A stretch of DNA of 64,000 bases, from NCBI GenBank assembly GCA_002412965.1, contig DHWB01000003.1, positions 517,149 to 581,148 of the forward strand, given 5' to 3'. The stretch comes from Desulfomicrobium sp. UBA5193. GTDB lineage: Bacteria > Desulfobacterota > Desulfovibrionia > Desulfovibrionales > Desulfomicrobiaceae. Positions within the stretch are counted from its first letter, which is position 1. Each line of letters starts with the position of its first letter. The notes under the pieces were generated by a model. It did not search any database. It was not told the origin of the DNA and saw nothing but the letters and a program-made list of their open reading frames with translations. The translations under genes were made by a program, and so were the position numbers. Shown one piece after another: positions 15,667 through 24,971 of this stretch.

Positions 15667-16835
15667 ACCAAACCCTGGTCGATCTGAACTCCTACGCCTT
15701 TACAGGTCAGCAGAGCGCCGAGCTGTCCGACCTGTCCACCCTGTCCGAAGAGAGCAAAAGGGAACTGCGCATGGTCGGCGTGGACGTGGACGCAGCCGGC
15801 GAGCGTTCCGGCACCTTCCTGCAATTCGATCACTCCACCGTGCATTGCAAGAGTTCCGGCAAGGGCGTGGAAGTGCTCGGCATGCGCCAGGCGCTGAAAA
15901 AATACGACGGCCTGCCCGAGTATTTCTGGAAGGCCATGGACCCCGACAAGGACGAGTTCACCCGCGCGGCGGCCAAGGAAGAGCTGCACGGCGGTTATTT
16001 CATCCGCACTGAAAAAGGGGCCAAGGTGGCCGAGCCCGTCCAGACCTGCCTGTTCATCAAAGGCCAGAACGTGGGCCAGAACGTGCACAACATCGTAGTG
16101 GTGGAGGAGGACTCCGAAGTCCATATCATCACCGGTTGCGCAACGTCGCATGACGTGACCTCGGCCCTGCACCTGGGAATTTCCGAATTTTACATCAAGA
16201 AGGGCGGCAAGCTTACCTTCACCATGGTTCACAACTGGGGCGAAGACGTCATGGTCCGCCCGCGCACGGTGGGCATCGTGGGGGAGAACGGTGTTTTGCA
16301 GAACAACTACATTCTCCTGAAGAAGGTCAAATCCGTGCAGTCTTATCCGACCATTCACTTGAACGGGGCCGGGGCCGTGGCGCGTTTCAACTCCGTCATC
16401 GTCACGCCCACGGGCTCCCATGTGGACACCGGCAACCGCATTGTGCTCAATGCCCCGAACACGCGCGGCGAGATCATCTCCAGAACCATCACCACCGGCG
16501 GAACGATCATCGCCCGGGGTGAGATCATCGGCAACGAGGTTCCGGCGCGCGGGCATCTGGAGTGCAAGGGGCTGATCCTCGGCGGCGGGCACATCCACGC
16601 CATCCCCGAACTGCAGGGCTGCAAGCCGGGTGTCGAATTGTCGCATGAAGCGGCCGTGGGCAAGATCGCCCAGGAAGAGATCGAATATCTTATGGCTCGC
16701 GGGCTGGACGAGGACGAAGCCACGTCCACTATCGTGCGAGGCTTCCTGAATGTGGAGATCATGGGGCTGCCGCTCGAACTACGCGAATCCATCGACAAGA
16801 CCATCGCCGAACTGGACGCCAGCAACGCGATGTGA
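15654..16835 (+). CDS. sufB: SufB/SufD-family Fe-S cluster scaffold
   Basis: I take the ATG at 15654 because AAGGAG lies 9 bases upstream. The product is 393 residues, shorter than E. coli SufB (495) and close to SufD. The C-terminal beta-helix domain holds text typical of the family: HSTVHCKSSGKG, GAGAVARFNSVI, TGNRIVLNAPNTRGEIIS, CKGLILGGGHIHAIPEL and SHEAAVGKIAQEEIEYLMARG. The last contains the conserved SHEA motif. It would form the scaffold complex with the SufC encoded just before. A Suf machine of one SufC and one SufB-like protein is the simple form known from archaea and many anaerobes. Gene overlap supports coupled translation. Confidence 0.88.
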   Translation: MSELNQTLVDLNSYAFTGQQSAELSDLSTLSEESKRELRMVGVDVDAAGERSGTFLQFDHSTVHCKSSGKGVEVLGMRQALKKYDGLPEYFWKAMDPDKDEFTRAAAKEELHGGYFIRTEKGAKVAEPVQTCLFIKGQNVGQNVHNIVVVEEDSEVHIITGCATSHDVTSALHLGISEFYIKKGGKLTFTMVHNWGEDVMVRPRTVGIVGENGVLQNNYILLKKVKSVQSYPTIHLNGAGAVARFNSVIVTPTGSHVDTGNRIVLNAPNTRGEIISRTITTGGTIIARGEIIGNEVPARGHLECKGLILGGGHIHAIPELQGCKPGVELSHEAAVGKIAQEEIEYLMARGLDEDEATSTIVRGFLNVEIMGLPLELRESIDKTIAELDASNAM

Positions 16836-16857
16836 TCGTTTTGTTTCATCCGCAACG

Positions 16858-16878
16858 GCCCGGCTTGACCGGGCTTTT
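16858..16878 (+). terminator. Short terminator-like hairpin after sufB
   Basis: GCCCGG (16858-16863) pairs with CCGGGC (16869-16874) around a 5-base loop, then TTTT. It lies between sufB and the next gene, so readthrough is possible given the short stem. Confidence 0.55.
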
Positions 16879-16897
16879 GCATTTCTGGAGGACTCAC

Positions 16898-17350
16898 GTG
16901 CCCGGATACAAGGGACATCTGGTCGGCGGTGCTTTGATAGGTGCGGTGGTGCTGGGGGGCCTAACGTGGAGCGGAGTCTACAGCCCGGACATGCCTCAAA
17001 TTGCGGTGCTCGGCAGCCTGGTGCTGCTGGGCAGTCTATTCCCGGACGTGGACACGGACTCCAGGGGACAGCACATTTTTTATCTGACTCTGGCGGCGCT
17101 GGATTTCGCCTTCATCGTGCAGGGCGATTACAAATGGGCCGCAATCCTCGGTTTCGCGGCCATGTTTCCCGCCCTTGGGTCGCATCGGGGCTGGACTCAC
17201 ACGTGGTGGGCCATGCTGCTCATGCCTCTGCCGCTGGTGCTGCTCCCGGTCTGGCTTTACGGTTCATCTCCCCAGGCATTGGCCCCTTTTTACGGGGCGG
17301 GTGTGCTGGGGTATTTTTCGCATTTGGCGCTGGACAGGAAATGGCGCTGA
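16898..17350 (+). CDS. DUF457/YdjM-family membrane-bound metal-dependent hydrolase
   Basis: TGGAGGA 5-8 bases upstream marks the GTG at 16898 as the start; the open frame to 16832 overlaps sufB and lacks this site. The 150-residue protein has about four membrane spans. It carries the family motifs LGSLFPDVDTDSRG and SHRGWTHTWW, with conserved His and Asp residues that would bind a metal. E. coli YdjM belongs to this family and is under LexA control. A hydrolase activity is a family prediction and no substrate is known. The gene is convergent with the 1054-residue membrane protein gene, 28 bases away. Confidence 0.85.
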   Translation: MPGYKGHLVGGALIGAVVLGGLTWSGVYSPDMPQIAVLGSLVLLGSLFPDVDTDSRGQHIFYLTLAALDFAFIVQGDYKWAAILGFAAMFPALGSHRGWTHTWWAMLLMPLPLVLLPVWLYGSSPQALAPFYGAGVLGYFSHLALDRKWR

Positions 17351-17378
17351 GGCATCATGAGATAGCTGATTTTTTGAC

Positions 17379-20300
17379 TCAGCCTTTCAGGTGGAGTTTT
17401 TTGGTCTGTCCCATCCCTTCCATGTCTTCCAGATACGCGTCCGACTTTTCTAAATAAAAGGCCAGGGCCTTGGAAAAATTCTTGCCCACGAGCCCATCCA
17501 CGAACAGCTGGCTGATCTCCCGGTAGCGCTTGAGCACATACTGGGAGCGCAGGAAAATGAGCCATTCTTCCTTGGTCATGTCCTGCGAGAGGAGGCAAAG
17601 AGCCTTTGAAGCCCTGGGCTGATAGAGCCAGATGTACATAAGGTCCAGGGCATTGACGATGAGCACCTTTTCCAGATCCCGGGCCTCGTAGGAAATGGTT
17701 TCCATGAACATTTTCGGTGACTGGAGCATGTCCAACACGTCTTCTTCCGGAAAAAGCACATCGAGCCGGGCAAAGACATCGAACATTGCGATGAGCTTGG
17801 CGCGATAGTCGGCCAGCCGGATTCGGATGTTGTTGCGCCGGTCGCCCAGGCCTTCAATGATCGCGGCCACGCAATCCGATGCCAATTTGGAGATGATGGC
17901 CGCCCATTTCTGCAGGACTTCTTCCACGCCGGTCATCATGGACATGTGCATTGAACTGGCGAGGACGCCATTGAAGAGGATCGCCAAGGGGATGGACAGG
18001 ATGCTGCGGAAGAAGTTGGCGACAATCACCGCGCGCGGGAGCCCTCGAAAGGTGTTGTGGCTGGAGATGTAGATGCCGTTGGTCAAGGCCATGGCCGCAA
18101 AAAGCAGGACAGGGCTTGTGCTCGTGGTGATGCCGAACCCTTGGTCGAGAATCAGGGTTTTGACCACCAAATCCAGCAGCGGCACCGAGAATCCGGTGTA
18201 CAAGAGATCGTCCGCCACCCGGCTCCAGCTGACAAGGGAATTCCATTGCACCAAGGGGGAGCGTTTGAGCCCCCCGCCGCCCAGGACCGCTTGCAGGATA
18301 TTGCGCACACCCGTAATCGCGAACCAGATGAAACCCCCGAGATAGGCCAGCACCCACCAGTCTTTGGTCAGGGCGAAAGTCAGGAAGGCCGGGACGAATC
18401 CGGCCAGTATCTTGAGTGCATTCTTGAGGGCCGTGTTCAGGTACCTGAAAGAGAGTGGGCCAGCGGCGTTAGCCTTTGTTTCGGTGAAGCGCAGGCCATT
18501 GTCGTGTTCGAGCTGCACTCCGCCCAGCGTGACAATGTTGCCGGGACGTTTGGGATGGATGTCGATGCTTTCCAGAAACCATTGTTTATCCGAGCTGCAT
18601 CCGGCCAATTCCATGCCGGGAAGCCTGCGTGCCAGCCGTATCAGGGCGGAATCACCGCCCTGTCCGTGGCAAGAGGTGCGGTTGTGTACGGTCATCATGG
18701 CCGAGACCGGAAGACGTTTGCGCAGCCCGCTGGTCTGGCTCAGGGCGATTTTTTGCGCCCGCTTCGGCAGGGTCTCGAGGACTACCACGCCCATCCCGAA
18801 CTGATGCCGGGATTGTCCGGTGGAGCCACTCCCGATACGGGAACCCAGAGGGCGTTTTTTGTAATACTTGTGGAAATTTTCGATATCAAAAAGGATGTCC
18901 AGCAATTTGGCCTTGCGATCGTCCATGGCGGCAAGCTCGCCCTGGATCTCGCCGCAGCGGGTGATGTTGTCCTTGCATTTGGCGTGTGCCAGGCTGTTGT
19001 TCAATGCCAGACGTTCTTCCTCAAAGGCCCAGATAATGTTCCGGATGGCCCGCTTCAGGGCGATGACGTTGTCATCGTTCAGGGCTTTCTGCAGCTCGCA
19101 AATCTGGGCGCATGTCCGCTCCGGGCTCATCAGGTCCACGACATCGCCTGCGCAGGGGGTCAGCGAGGACATGGGCATGGACCATTTTCCCCGGGTGACG
19201 TCTTTTAAGTTGTAGAGCTCGATGTTGTTGATATGCCCTTGGCAATCGTACAGGAGCTCCAGAGTGTCGGGGATGGACAGGTTGCTGAGATTCAGAGTGA
19301 AGCGCGAATTGGAATGGAATTTGGCCAGCCTGGGCAGAAGTTCACCCGTATGCAGGCGCAGCAGGGGGGGCGTTTCAGGGCTGTCCTGGGGAACCGTTGG
19401 ATCGTGCAACTCCGGGTTGCGGCACGGCTGCAGGTAGCGGTTGATGAGCAATTCCGAGTCGATGGCATTCAAGGCGCCGAGGCGCTCCTGGAGCTCCTTG
19501 CGGCGAACGCTGTCGGCCGTCCGGTACTCGTCTGCCATGACGCGCACAGTTTCCTTGAGCTTTGGTTGCATGCCGCTCTGGATGTACTTGGCCAAGTGCA
19601 GCAGGGACGGCTGGCCCGTCCCAACGAATGCAGTAAACGTCTCCTCGTCGAGGGCGTCGAGTTCAAGGCCGTATTCGGTGCAGATGGCGGAGCGGTGCAC
19701 ATGGTTGTAGGCCTGCAGGGCCTCGAAAACATATTTCTGCTGATAGGCCGAGACCTGCCGGCCTTCCTTCATGAAGGCTTTGACCGGCTGCTCTTCAAGA
19801 AAGGCCCGGAAGGATTTCGGGTCCGTGTAGCTTTGGGGTTCCCATATCACGCGGACGTATTTGCCCCGAAAACGGGACGACACCTCGATGCCGATGCGGA
19901 TATGCATGTCGAGGATGGTCGCGGCTTCGAGGAGCTCTTCGGCCACCTTGGGTTCTACGTAATTGTAGTAGACGACGGTCAGAAAGCGCACTCCCTTGAT
20001 CCAGGCGTCCATGACCAGATGCGTCGGGGATTTTCTCCCTTTGGTGTTGGCGTCGTGGACATGGTGGTCAAAGGCTAGCTGATTCCATTCCTCGGGCATT
20101 TCCAGAAGATGATATTTTTCGAGCTCTGCTCGGACTATGCGGGGCTTGCCCGAAGACGCCATGCGAAAGTCATGGGCCAGGAGCAGTTGGGTTTCTTCAT
20201 CCTCCCTGTGGCGGATCAGCTCCTTCATGATCTGAAGCAGCACCCTGGATGTGTTTTTCTGCAGGTAGGAACTGTTCGAGAGCAGGACTTCGTCTTTGAG

Positions 20301-20543
20301 GGAGCGCAGCGCGCTGAGGCGATCCGAGGATTTGCCGCCTTCTAGCGAGCCGAGGAGGCTCGCGATGGCATAGGCGATGCGCAGGACTTGGGGCGCCGCC
20401 ATTTCCTTGATGCCGTGGGGATGCATGTAGGAGGCAAGCAGCGACCGAATGCTGGTGCTTTGCGTGGAGCGGCTGAGAACATCATTGACGATGCGAAGCA
20501 GCGTATAGTCGTTGGGGTCAAAGAAGAGACGGGAATGCGCCAC
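17379..20543 (-). CDS. Large membrane protein with PHP-like segment, partner of a receiver protein
   Basis: The 1054-residue product starts at a GTG at 20543. Residues 1-150 are soluble and helical. Residues 158-225 resemble a PHP metallo-hydrolase start: HHVH at 160-163, then SPTHLVMDAWIKGVRFL and GIEVSS at 218-223. The later metal ligands of a PHP barrel are not obvious. Residues 480-560 look coiled-coil. About five membrane segments lie between 709 and 860 (for example LGGFIWFAITGV). A helical cytoplasmic C-terminal region of nearly 200 residues follows. I do not recognise the family as a named system. It starts 28 bases after the CheY-like gene and is surely co-transcribed with it. A signalling output role is an inference. 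Confidence 0.75.
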   Translation of the reverse strand: MAHSRLFFDPNDYTLLRIVNDVLSRSTQSTSIRSLLASYMHPHGIKEMAAPQVLRIAYAIASLLGSLEGGKSSDRLSALRSLKDEVLLSNSSYLQKNTSRVLLQIMKELIRHREDEETQLLLAHDFRMASSGKPRIVRAELEKYHLLEMPEEWNQLAFDHHVHDANTKGRKSPTHLVMDAWIKGVRFLTVVYYNYVEPKVAEELLEAATILDMHIRIGIEVSSRFRGKYVRVIWEPQSYTDPKSFRAFLEEQPVKAFMKEGRQVSAYQQKYVFEALQAYNHVHRSAICTEYGLELDALDEETFTAFVGTGQPSLLHLAKYIQSGMQPKLKETVRVMADEYRTADSVRRKELQERLGALNAIDSELLINRYLQPCRNPELHDPTVPQDSPETPPLLRLHTGELLPRLAKFHSNSRFTLNLSNLSIPDTLELLYDCQGHINNIELYNLKDVTRGKWSMPMSSLTPCAGDVVDLMSPERTCAQICELQKALNDDNVIALKRAIRNIIWAFEEERLALNNSLAHAKCKDNITRCGEIQGELAAMDDRKAKLLDILFDIENFHKYYKKRPLGSRIGSGSTGQSRHQFGMGVVVLETLPKRAQKIALSQTSGLRKRLPVSAMMTVHNRTSCHGQGGDSALIRLARRLPGMELAGCSSDKQWFLESIDIHPKRPGNIVTLGGVQLEHDNGLRFTETKANAAGPLSFRYLNTALKNALKILAGFVPAFLTFALTKDWWVLAYLGGFIWFAITGVRNILQAVLGGGGLKRSPLVQWNSLVSWSRVADDLLYTGFSVPLLDLVVKTLILDQGFGITTSTSPVLLFAAMALTNGIYISSHNTFRGLPRAVIVANFFRSILSIPLAILFNGVLASSMHMSMMTGVEEVLQKWAAIISKLASDCVAAIIEGLGDRRNNIRIRLADYRAKLIAMFDVFARLDVLFPEEDVLDMLQSPKMFMETISYEARDLEKVLIVNALDLMYIWLYQPRASKALCLLSQDMTKEEWLIFLRSQYVLKRYREISQLFVDGLVGKNFSKALAFYLEKSDAYLEDMEGMGQTKKLHLKG

Positions 20544-20571
20544 ATCGAGTCCTGTTGTCGATCGTACCTGT

Positions 20572-20991
20572 CTAGGCCTGGCCGTTGCCTGGTGTCGAAG
20601 ATGCCTGTTGCCGCTCGTTCAAGGATTTTTTGCGGTACGCGTCTTCGAGCTTGTAGAGCAGGTCTTCCAGATCGGCGGGCTTCATCAGATAGTCGAAGGC
20701 GCCACAGCCCATCCCTTCCATGGCGGCATCGATGCTGGCGTGCCCGGTCAGCATGATGACCTCGGTGGTGGGCCAACTTGCCTTGATCCGTTTCAAAACC
20801 TCTAAGCCGTCCATGCCGGGCATTTTCACATCCAGAACAACGACATCCCGGGGTTCCTCGGCCAACATGGCCAGGGCCTGCTCGCCCCGCGACGCGCCCT
20901 GGGCCCGCAGGCCCCGCTTGGCCAGCCGCTTGATAATGGTACGCAAGAAGTCTTCCTCGTCGTCCACCAGCAGTACAGAAAATTCTTCCAT
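20572..20991 (-). CDS. Single-domain response regulator (CheY-like receiver)
   Basis: The 139-residue protein is a receiver domain with an acidic pocket (LLVDDEEDF at residues 7-15), phospho-acceptor Asp in VVLDVKMPGMDG, conserved Thr in IMLTGHASID and Lys in DYLMKPADL. A short helical tail ends in SSTPGNGQA, with no DNA-binding or enzymatic domain. Such proteins act by contact with a partner, as in chemotaxis or a phosphorelay. The only nearby partner is the 1054-residue membrane protein just downstream. No histidine kinase is adjacent; the kinase at 50887-51987 is far away. It is divergent from comEC. Confidence 0.93.
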   Translation of the reverse strand: MEEFSVLLVDDEEDFLRTIIKRLAKRGLRAQGASRGEQALAMLAEEPRDVVVLDVKMPGMDGLEVLKRIKASWPTTEVIMLTGHASIDAAMEGMGCGAFDYLMKPADLEDLLYKLEDAYRKKSLNERQQASSTPGNGQA

Positions 20992-21059
20992 TTGGACTCC
21001 CTGAAATCTTTGAATCGGCCTGGGTCATCCTTGCGGCCGGAATACATGCATAGCCCGAG

Positions 21060-23546
21060 ATGCGGCCGGGAAGCAATGTCCTTCTTGGTCCTCCGCGGGC
21101 AGAAGTACGGACCGCTGCGGACGACACTCCTAATGCTTTTTGCTACCTCCGCCCGGAGGAGGTGCCGGCAACGAACATTCCACATCCCATACGCCCCCTT
21201 CCCTGGCAGCAGGGGATTCTGGGCTATCTTTGCGGCCTTTTTGCCTGGGCTCACCCCCTTTCGGCCTGTCTTGCCTTCGCCTTGGCGGCGTTGGCCTTTG
21301 CCCGTGGCAGGACACTTGGGCTCATGGTGCTGGGTTTTGGGCTTGGGCTGGGTTCGGGTATGATGCAGATGCGCAGTGAAGAGAGTCCGGGTTGGAACAC
21401 GGTGGTCCGGGTGCGGGGTGTTGTGGACGAGGTGCGTACTCATCCGGGCCGGCGGATCAGCATCAGCGCCAAGGACGTGGTTGCCATGACTACGAACGCT
21501 ACCCTGCCCGGCCGGTTGCTGTGGACTTGGGAGAGTCCTCCGTATGTGCCTCATGCGGGACAGGAGTTTGAAACCGAGTTGCGCATTAAAGAACTGCGTG
21601 GGCGTGCCAATTTCGGCCTGTCGTCCAGTGAAGAGCACTGGAGGCGTCTGCGGATCGGGCACCGGGCTTTTTCACAGGGACAAGTCCCCGTGATCTGGAA
21701 GGCGGACGACATGCCGGTGCGCGGGAGGCTTCTGGAGCAGGTGAGCGCCCTGGCGCCGGCCAATCAAGGCGGGGCCACCATCAGGGCCCTGCTCTTCGGT
21801 GACAGGCTGCTCTTGGAGACCGATTTCATGGACCGCATTCGCCGGGCAGGACTCTCCCACAGTCTGGCCCTTTCCGGCTTGCATCTCTCCCTGGTGGCCA
21901 GCTTTGGCTACTGCGCGGCCTGGGCGGTCGGTTGGCTTTGGCCGGGTCTTCTGCTCCGCCTGCCGCGTCAGAAACTGGGAGTCTTCCTGGCCCTGCCCTT
22001 GGTCCTTGTCTATCTGTGGCTGGGCGATTTTTCATCATCCCTCATGCGCGCCTCCCTCATGCTCGGCAGCGTGGCCATGCATCTCTTTCTGGGATCCAGA
22101 TCCCATCCGCAGGATTCTCTTTTCGTGGCCGTGACCGTTCTGGTGCTGCTTGATCCGACGGCCGCCTACGATCTCAGTCTGCAGCTTTCCGTGCTGGCGG
22201 TATTCGGCATCATCCTGTTCATGCCAGTTATCTCTTGTGCTATCAAGTATTTGCGCTGGAGGAGCCAGCTCATGCGGCCGGTACAGGCCATGCTGATGCT
22301 GGGCGCTGTGACGGTGTGCGCCAATCTTTTCATCCTGCCGGTTCAGGTTTTGTATTTTTCCGAACTCGCCGCGAATCTGTGGCTCAACCTCCTGTGGCTG
22401 CCCGTCTTGAGCTTCGCAGTGCTGCCCCTTTCCTTTCTTGGGCTGGCGGCTCTGTTCCTGCCTCCGGCGGTGTCCGAAGTCTGTTTTTATCTGGCTGCCT
22501 GGGGAGCCGAGGTCCTTGATCAGGCTTTGCGCATGCTCGATTGCGCGGGGTTGCTTGATGTCTCGGTCGTGCTGCGTCCGCAGGGTGTCCAGGTGGTCGG
22601 GTACGGAGTTGTTTTGGTTGCGGGGCGGGTGCTGCTCGGCGCGCCTCGGCCGCAATCCAAGCCCCTTGCTTTTCTGGGACTTGGTCTTTTTTTGATGCTC
22701 GCCCCTGCGGTTTGGCAGGAATTCGGGCGCTTGCGGGGGGAGGTGGAACTGACGGTATTGGACACGGGCATGAGTCAGTCCGTGTATGTGCGCGGCAGTT
22801 CGGGGGCGACCGTGCTCGTGGACGGAGGGGGGGGATGGGGCGCGGATTATGATCCGGGCCGAGCCCTGGTCGGTCCGGCCTTGGCCTGGAACCATCCTCC
22901 GCGTGTGGACGGGGTGGTTTTGACCCATGTCGATTCCGACCATGTGCGCGGGCTGTTTTACATTCTGGACGCTTTTGATATCGGCTGGTTCGGCTGGTCC
23001 GGCCTGGTGGACCACACGAAGGAGTCCGGTCGGCTGGAGGCCCTGCTTGAGCAAAATCGGTGGCCGGTGCGGAAAGTTCGTGCCGGAGATGTGCTGGTCA
23101 TCGAGCCGGGGCTGTGGTTTGAAGTGTTGCATCCTTCCGTTTCGGAGCAGGGTATCTCCGAGAACGAGACTTCTCTGGTGCTGCGCCTAGTCTGGAAGGG
23201 CCGAGGGCTCGCCCTGGTGCCCGGAGACGCGGAAAAAAGAGCCCTTGGGCGGGTTATGCTCGAAAGCGGTTCTCTTCAGAGCGAGGTTTTGATCCTGCCG
23301 CACCACGGATCAAAATCGAGCCTGCAAGCCAGCCTGTATGAGCGGGTTGGGGCTGCATGGGCGGTAGCTGCCTGCGGCCCGGCAAACAGGTTCGGGTTTC
23401 CTCACCCGACAGTGGTTAGCGCCTGCGAGGACGAAGGGAGCACCGTCATGACCACCGCCGATCACGGAGCCGTGCGTTTTCTGTGGCAAGAGGGGCGGGA
23501 GGTTGTGGTACAGAGCGCCCGCTTTGGCCCGTGGCCTGGGGATTGA
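21060..23546 (+). CDS. comEC: ComEC/Rec2 competence DNA-channel protein
   Basis: The 828-residue protein combines the three ComEC parts: an N-terminal soluble OB-like region (about 115-215) after two membrane spans, a multi-span Competence domain (about 225-545; DRIRRAGLSHSLALSGLHLS, FSSSLMRASLM), and a metallo-beta-lactamase domain (about 560-820) with THVDSDHVRGL and ILPHHGSKSS. In naturally transformable bacteria ComEC carries single-stranded DNA across the inner membrane. The lactamase-like part may degrade the other strand. No other competence gene is in the window. The first 30 residues are not membrane-like and a later start is possible. It heads a gene string with the lpt genes. Confidence 0.92.
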   Translation: MRPGSNVLLGPPRAEVRTAADDTPNAFCYLRPEEVPATNIPHPIRPLPWQQGILGYLCGLFAWAHPLSACLAFALAALAFARGRTLGLMVLGFGLGLGSGMMQMRSEESPGWNTVVRVRGVVDEVRTHPGRRISISAKDVVAMTTNATLPGRLLWTWESPPYVPHAGQEFETELRIKELRGRANFGLSSSEEHWRRLRIGHRAFSQGQVPVIWKADDMPVRGRLLEQVSALAPANQGGATIRALLFGDRLLLETDFMDRIRRAGLSHSLALSGLHLSLVASFGYCAAWAVGWLWPGLLLRLPRQKLGVFLALPLVLVYLWLGDFSSSLMRASLMLGSVAMHLFLGSRSHPQDSLFVAVTVLVLLDPTAAYDLSLQLSVLAVFGIILFMPVISCAIKYLRWRSQLMRPVQAMLMLGAVTVCANLFILPVQVLYFSELAANLWLNLLWLPVLSFAVLPLSFLGLAALFLPPAVSEVCFYLAAWGAEVLDQALRMLDCAGLLDVSVVLRPQGVQVVGYGVVLVAGRVLLGAPRPQSKPLAFLGLGLFLMLAPAVWQEFGRLRGEVELTVLDTGMSQSVYVRGSSGATVLVDGGGGWGADYDPGRALVGPALAWNHPPRVDGVVLTHVDSDHVRGLFYILDAFDIGWFGWSGLVDHTKESGRLEALLEQNRWPVRKVRAGDVLVIEPGLWFEVLHPSVSEQGISENETSLVLRLVWKGRGLALVPGDAEKRALGRVMLESGSLQSEVLILPHHGSKSSLQASLYERVGAAWAVAACGPANRFGFPHPTVVSACEDEGSTVMTTADHGAVRFLWQEGREVVVQSARFGPWPGD

Positions 23547-23613
23547 TGTCATTGTGCCCGGCAAGCCTTTGCGGTATGGGCCTGTCGTTACGGACAATCA
23601 GAAGGAGATGCCA

Positions 23614-23796
23614 ATGACGCCCATCATGCCCACGGATAAAAACCTGCGCAACGCAATCGCCTGGATCGAGGAGCGTCGCCACGCGGACCCTGATCTGAAA
23701 CGTCTCATTGCCGAGGCGGCGACCCATTTCAATCTGACGCCGGTCGAGGAAGTGGCCCTGGCCAAGTTCTACCGTGAGGAGACCGCTGCCCTGTGA
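23614..23796 (+). CDS. Conserved-looking 60-residue protein between comEC and lptF
   Basis: AAGGAG sits 7 bases before the ATG at 23614 and picks this start over ATG at 23608. The product has 60 residues, is soluble and mostly helical: NLRNAIAWIEERRHADPDL, then VEEVALAKFYREETAAL. I do not recognise a family. Its stop overlaps the GTG of lptF in the sequence GTGA, so it is translated together with the Lpt permease. That tight link may mean a minor role in the same pathway, or just operon packing. Confidence 0.75.
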   Translation: MTPIMPTDKNLRNAIAWIEERRHADPDLKRLIAEAATHFNLTPVEEVALAKFYREETAAL

Positions 23797-24971
23797 TTCG
23801 CGTGAAATTGCTGCAGCGCGAGCTGTTCCGGGAAATGTGCCTGATCGCCAGCATTTGCCTGGGAGGCTTTCTGTGCCTCATTCTTCTTGGCCGCCTCCTG
23901 CAGTTGCGCGACCTGTTCATGACCCAGGGTGTGACCATCCTCGATCTGGCCAAGCTCTTTGTCTATCTCAGTCCGTTTTTTCTCATCCTGCTCATCCCGG
24001 TTTCATGCATGCTGGGGCTTTTTTTGACTTTTTTACGCATGGGTGCGGATCGGGAGCTGATTTCTCTACGTGCCGGAGGCATCAGCCTTTGGCCGCTCTT
24101 ACCCGCTCCCATGATACTTTGCGTGTTGTCTTCAGCCTTGACCTTGTGGATTTCGCTTTCGGGCATCTCCTGGGGCATGGACAATTTTCGGCAGACCGTG
24201 GTGGAATTGGCGCGGCACAAGACCTCGGTCAACGTCCAGCCCGGCGTATTCAATACCTCTTTCCCGGGGCTGACCGTGTACGCGAGGCAGACGGACCCTG
24301 GGAGCGGGCACTTGCAGGACGTGTTCGTCCTCGACAGATCCAGGTCCAAGACACGGGCCACCATCGTGGCGCCAAAAGGTCGGATCGATTCCGACTCGGA
24401 CCGCGCCCAGGTTTTTGTGCTGCTGGAAGACGGACACGTCTATCGCGAAGAAGGAGGGGAGTTGTCGGTGATCAGTTTTGACCGCTACCTCCTGTCTCTG
24501 GACATGACTCGTCTGCTGGGCGGTTTTGAGCTGAGCGACAAGGCCCCCAAGGAAATGTCCTGGGACGCGCTGCGCACTCTGGCTGCAGGCGCTTCTGGGA
24601 AAAAGGACCTCGATTTTCAGCGCCGGGTAGAGATTGAATTGCACAAACGCTTTTCCCTGCCTGCAGCCTGCATTGTGCTCGGCTTTTTTGCCCTGCCACT
24701 GGCCTTTTTCTTCCAGGGGATGAGGCGGCAATTCGGGCTGCTTGTCTGTCTGGGGGCATTTTTTCTGTATTATGTGCTTCTCTCCGGGGGCATGTCCCTG
24801 GCCAAAGGTGGGGCAGTCAGCCCGGCCTTGGCGCTTTGGCTGCCCAACATCATCTTTCTGCTTGCCGCGTGCGTGGGAATGTGGGTGGTCGTGGGAGAGC
24901 GCGAGGTCAATTTCCAGGTTTTCACAGCTTGGCTTTCAAGGATCTTCGGCCGTCACAGGGCAAACACATGA
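23793..24971 (+). CDS. lptF: Lipopolysaccharide export permease LptF
   Basis: The 392-residue product starts at a GTG overlapping the preceding stop. It has three N-terminal membrane spans, a periplasmic beta-jellyroll domain (about 120-270; PGVFNTSFPGLTVYARQ) and three C-terminal spans including HKRFSLPAACIVLGFFALPLAF. This is the YjgP/YjgQ layout. LptF with LptG forms the membrane part of the LptB2FG ABC transporter, which extracts lipopolysaccharide from the inner membrane. I call it LptF rather than LptG from the ELHKRFSLPAACIV text at the start of the second membrane block. The ATPase LptB is not in the window. lptG overlaps its stop by 4 bases. Confidence 0.9.
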   Translation: MIRVKLLQRELFREMCLIASICLGGFLCLILLGRLLQLRDLFMTQGVTILDLAKLFVYLSPFFLILLIPVSCMLGLFLTFLRMGADRELISLRAGGISLWPLLPAPMILCVLSSALTLWISLSGISWGMDNFRQTVVELARHKTSVNVQPGVFNTSFPGLTVYARQTDPGSGHLQDVFVLDRSRSKTRATIVAPKGRIDSDSDRAQVFVLLEDGHVYREEGGELSVISFDRYLLSLDMTRLLGGFELSDKAPKEMSWDALRTLAAGASGKKDLDFQRRVEIELHKRFSLPAACIVLGFFALPLAFFFQGMRRQFGLLVCLGAFFLYYVLLSGGMSLAKGGAVSPALALWLPNIIFLLAACVGMWVVVGEREVNFQVFTAWLSRIFGRHRANT

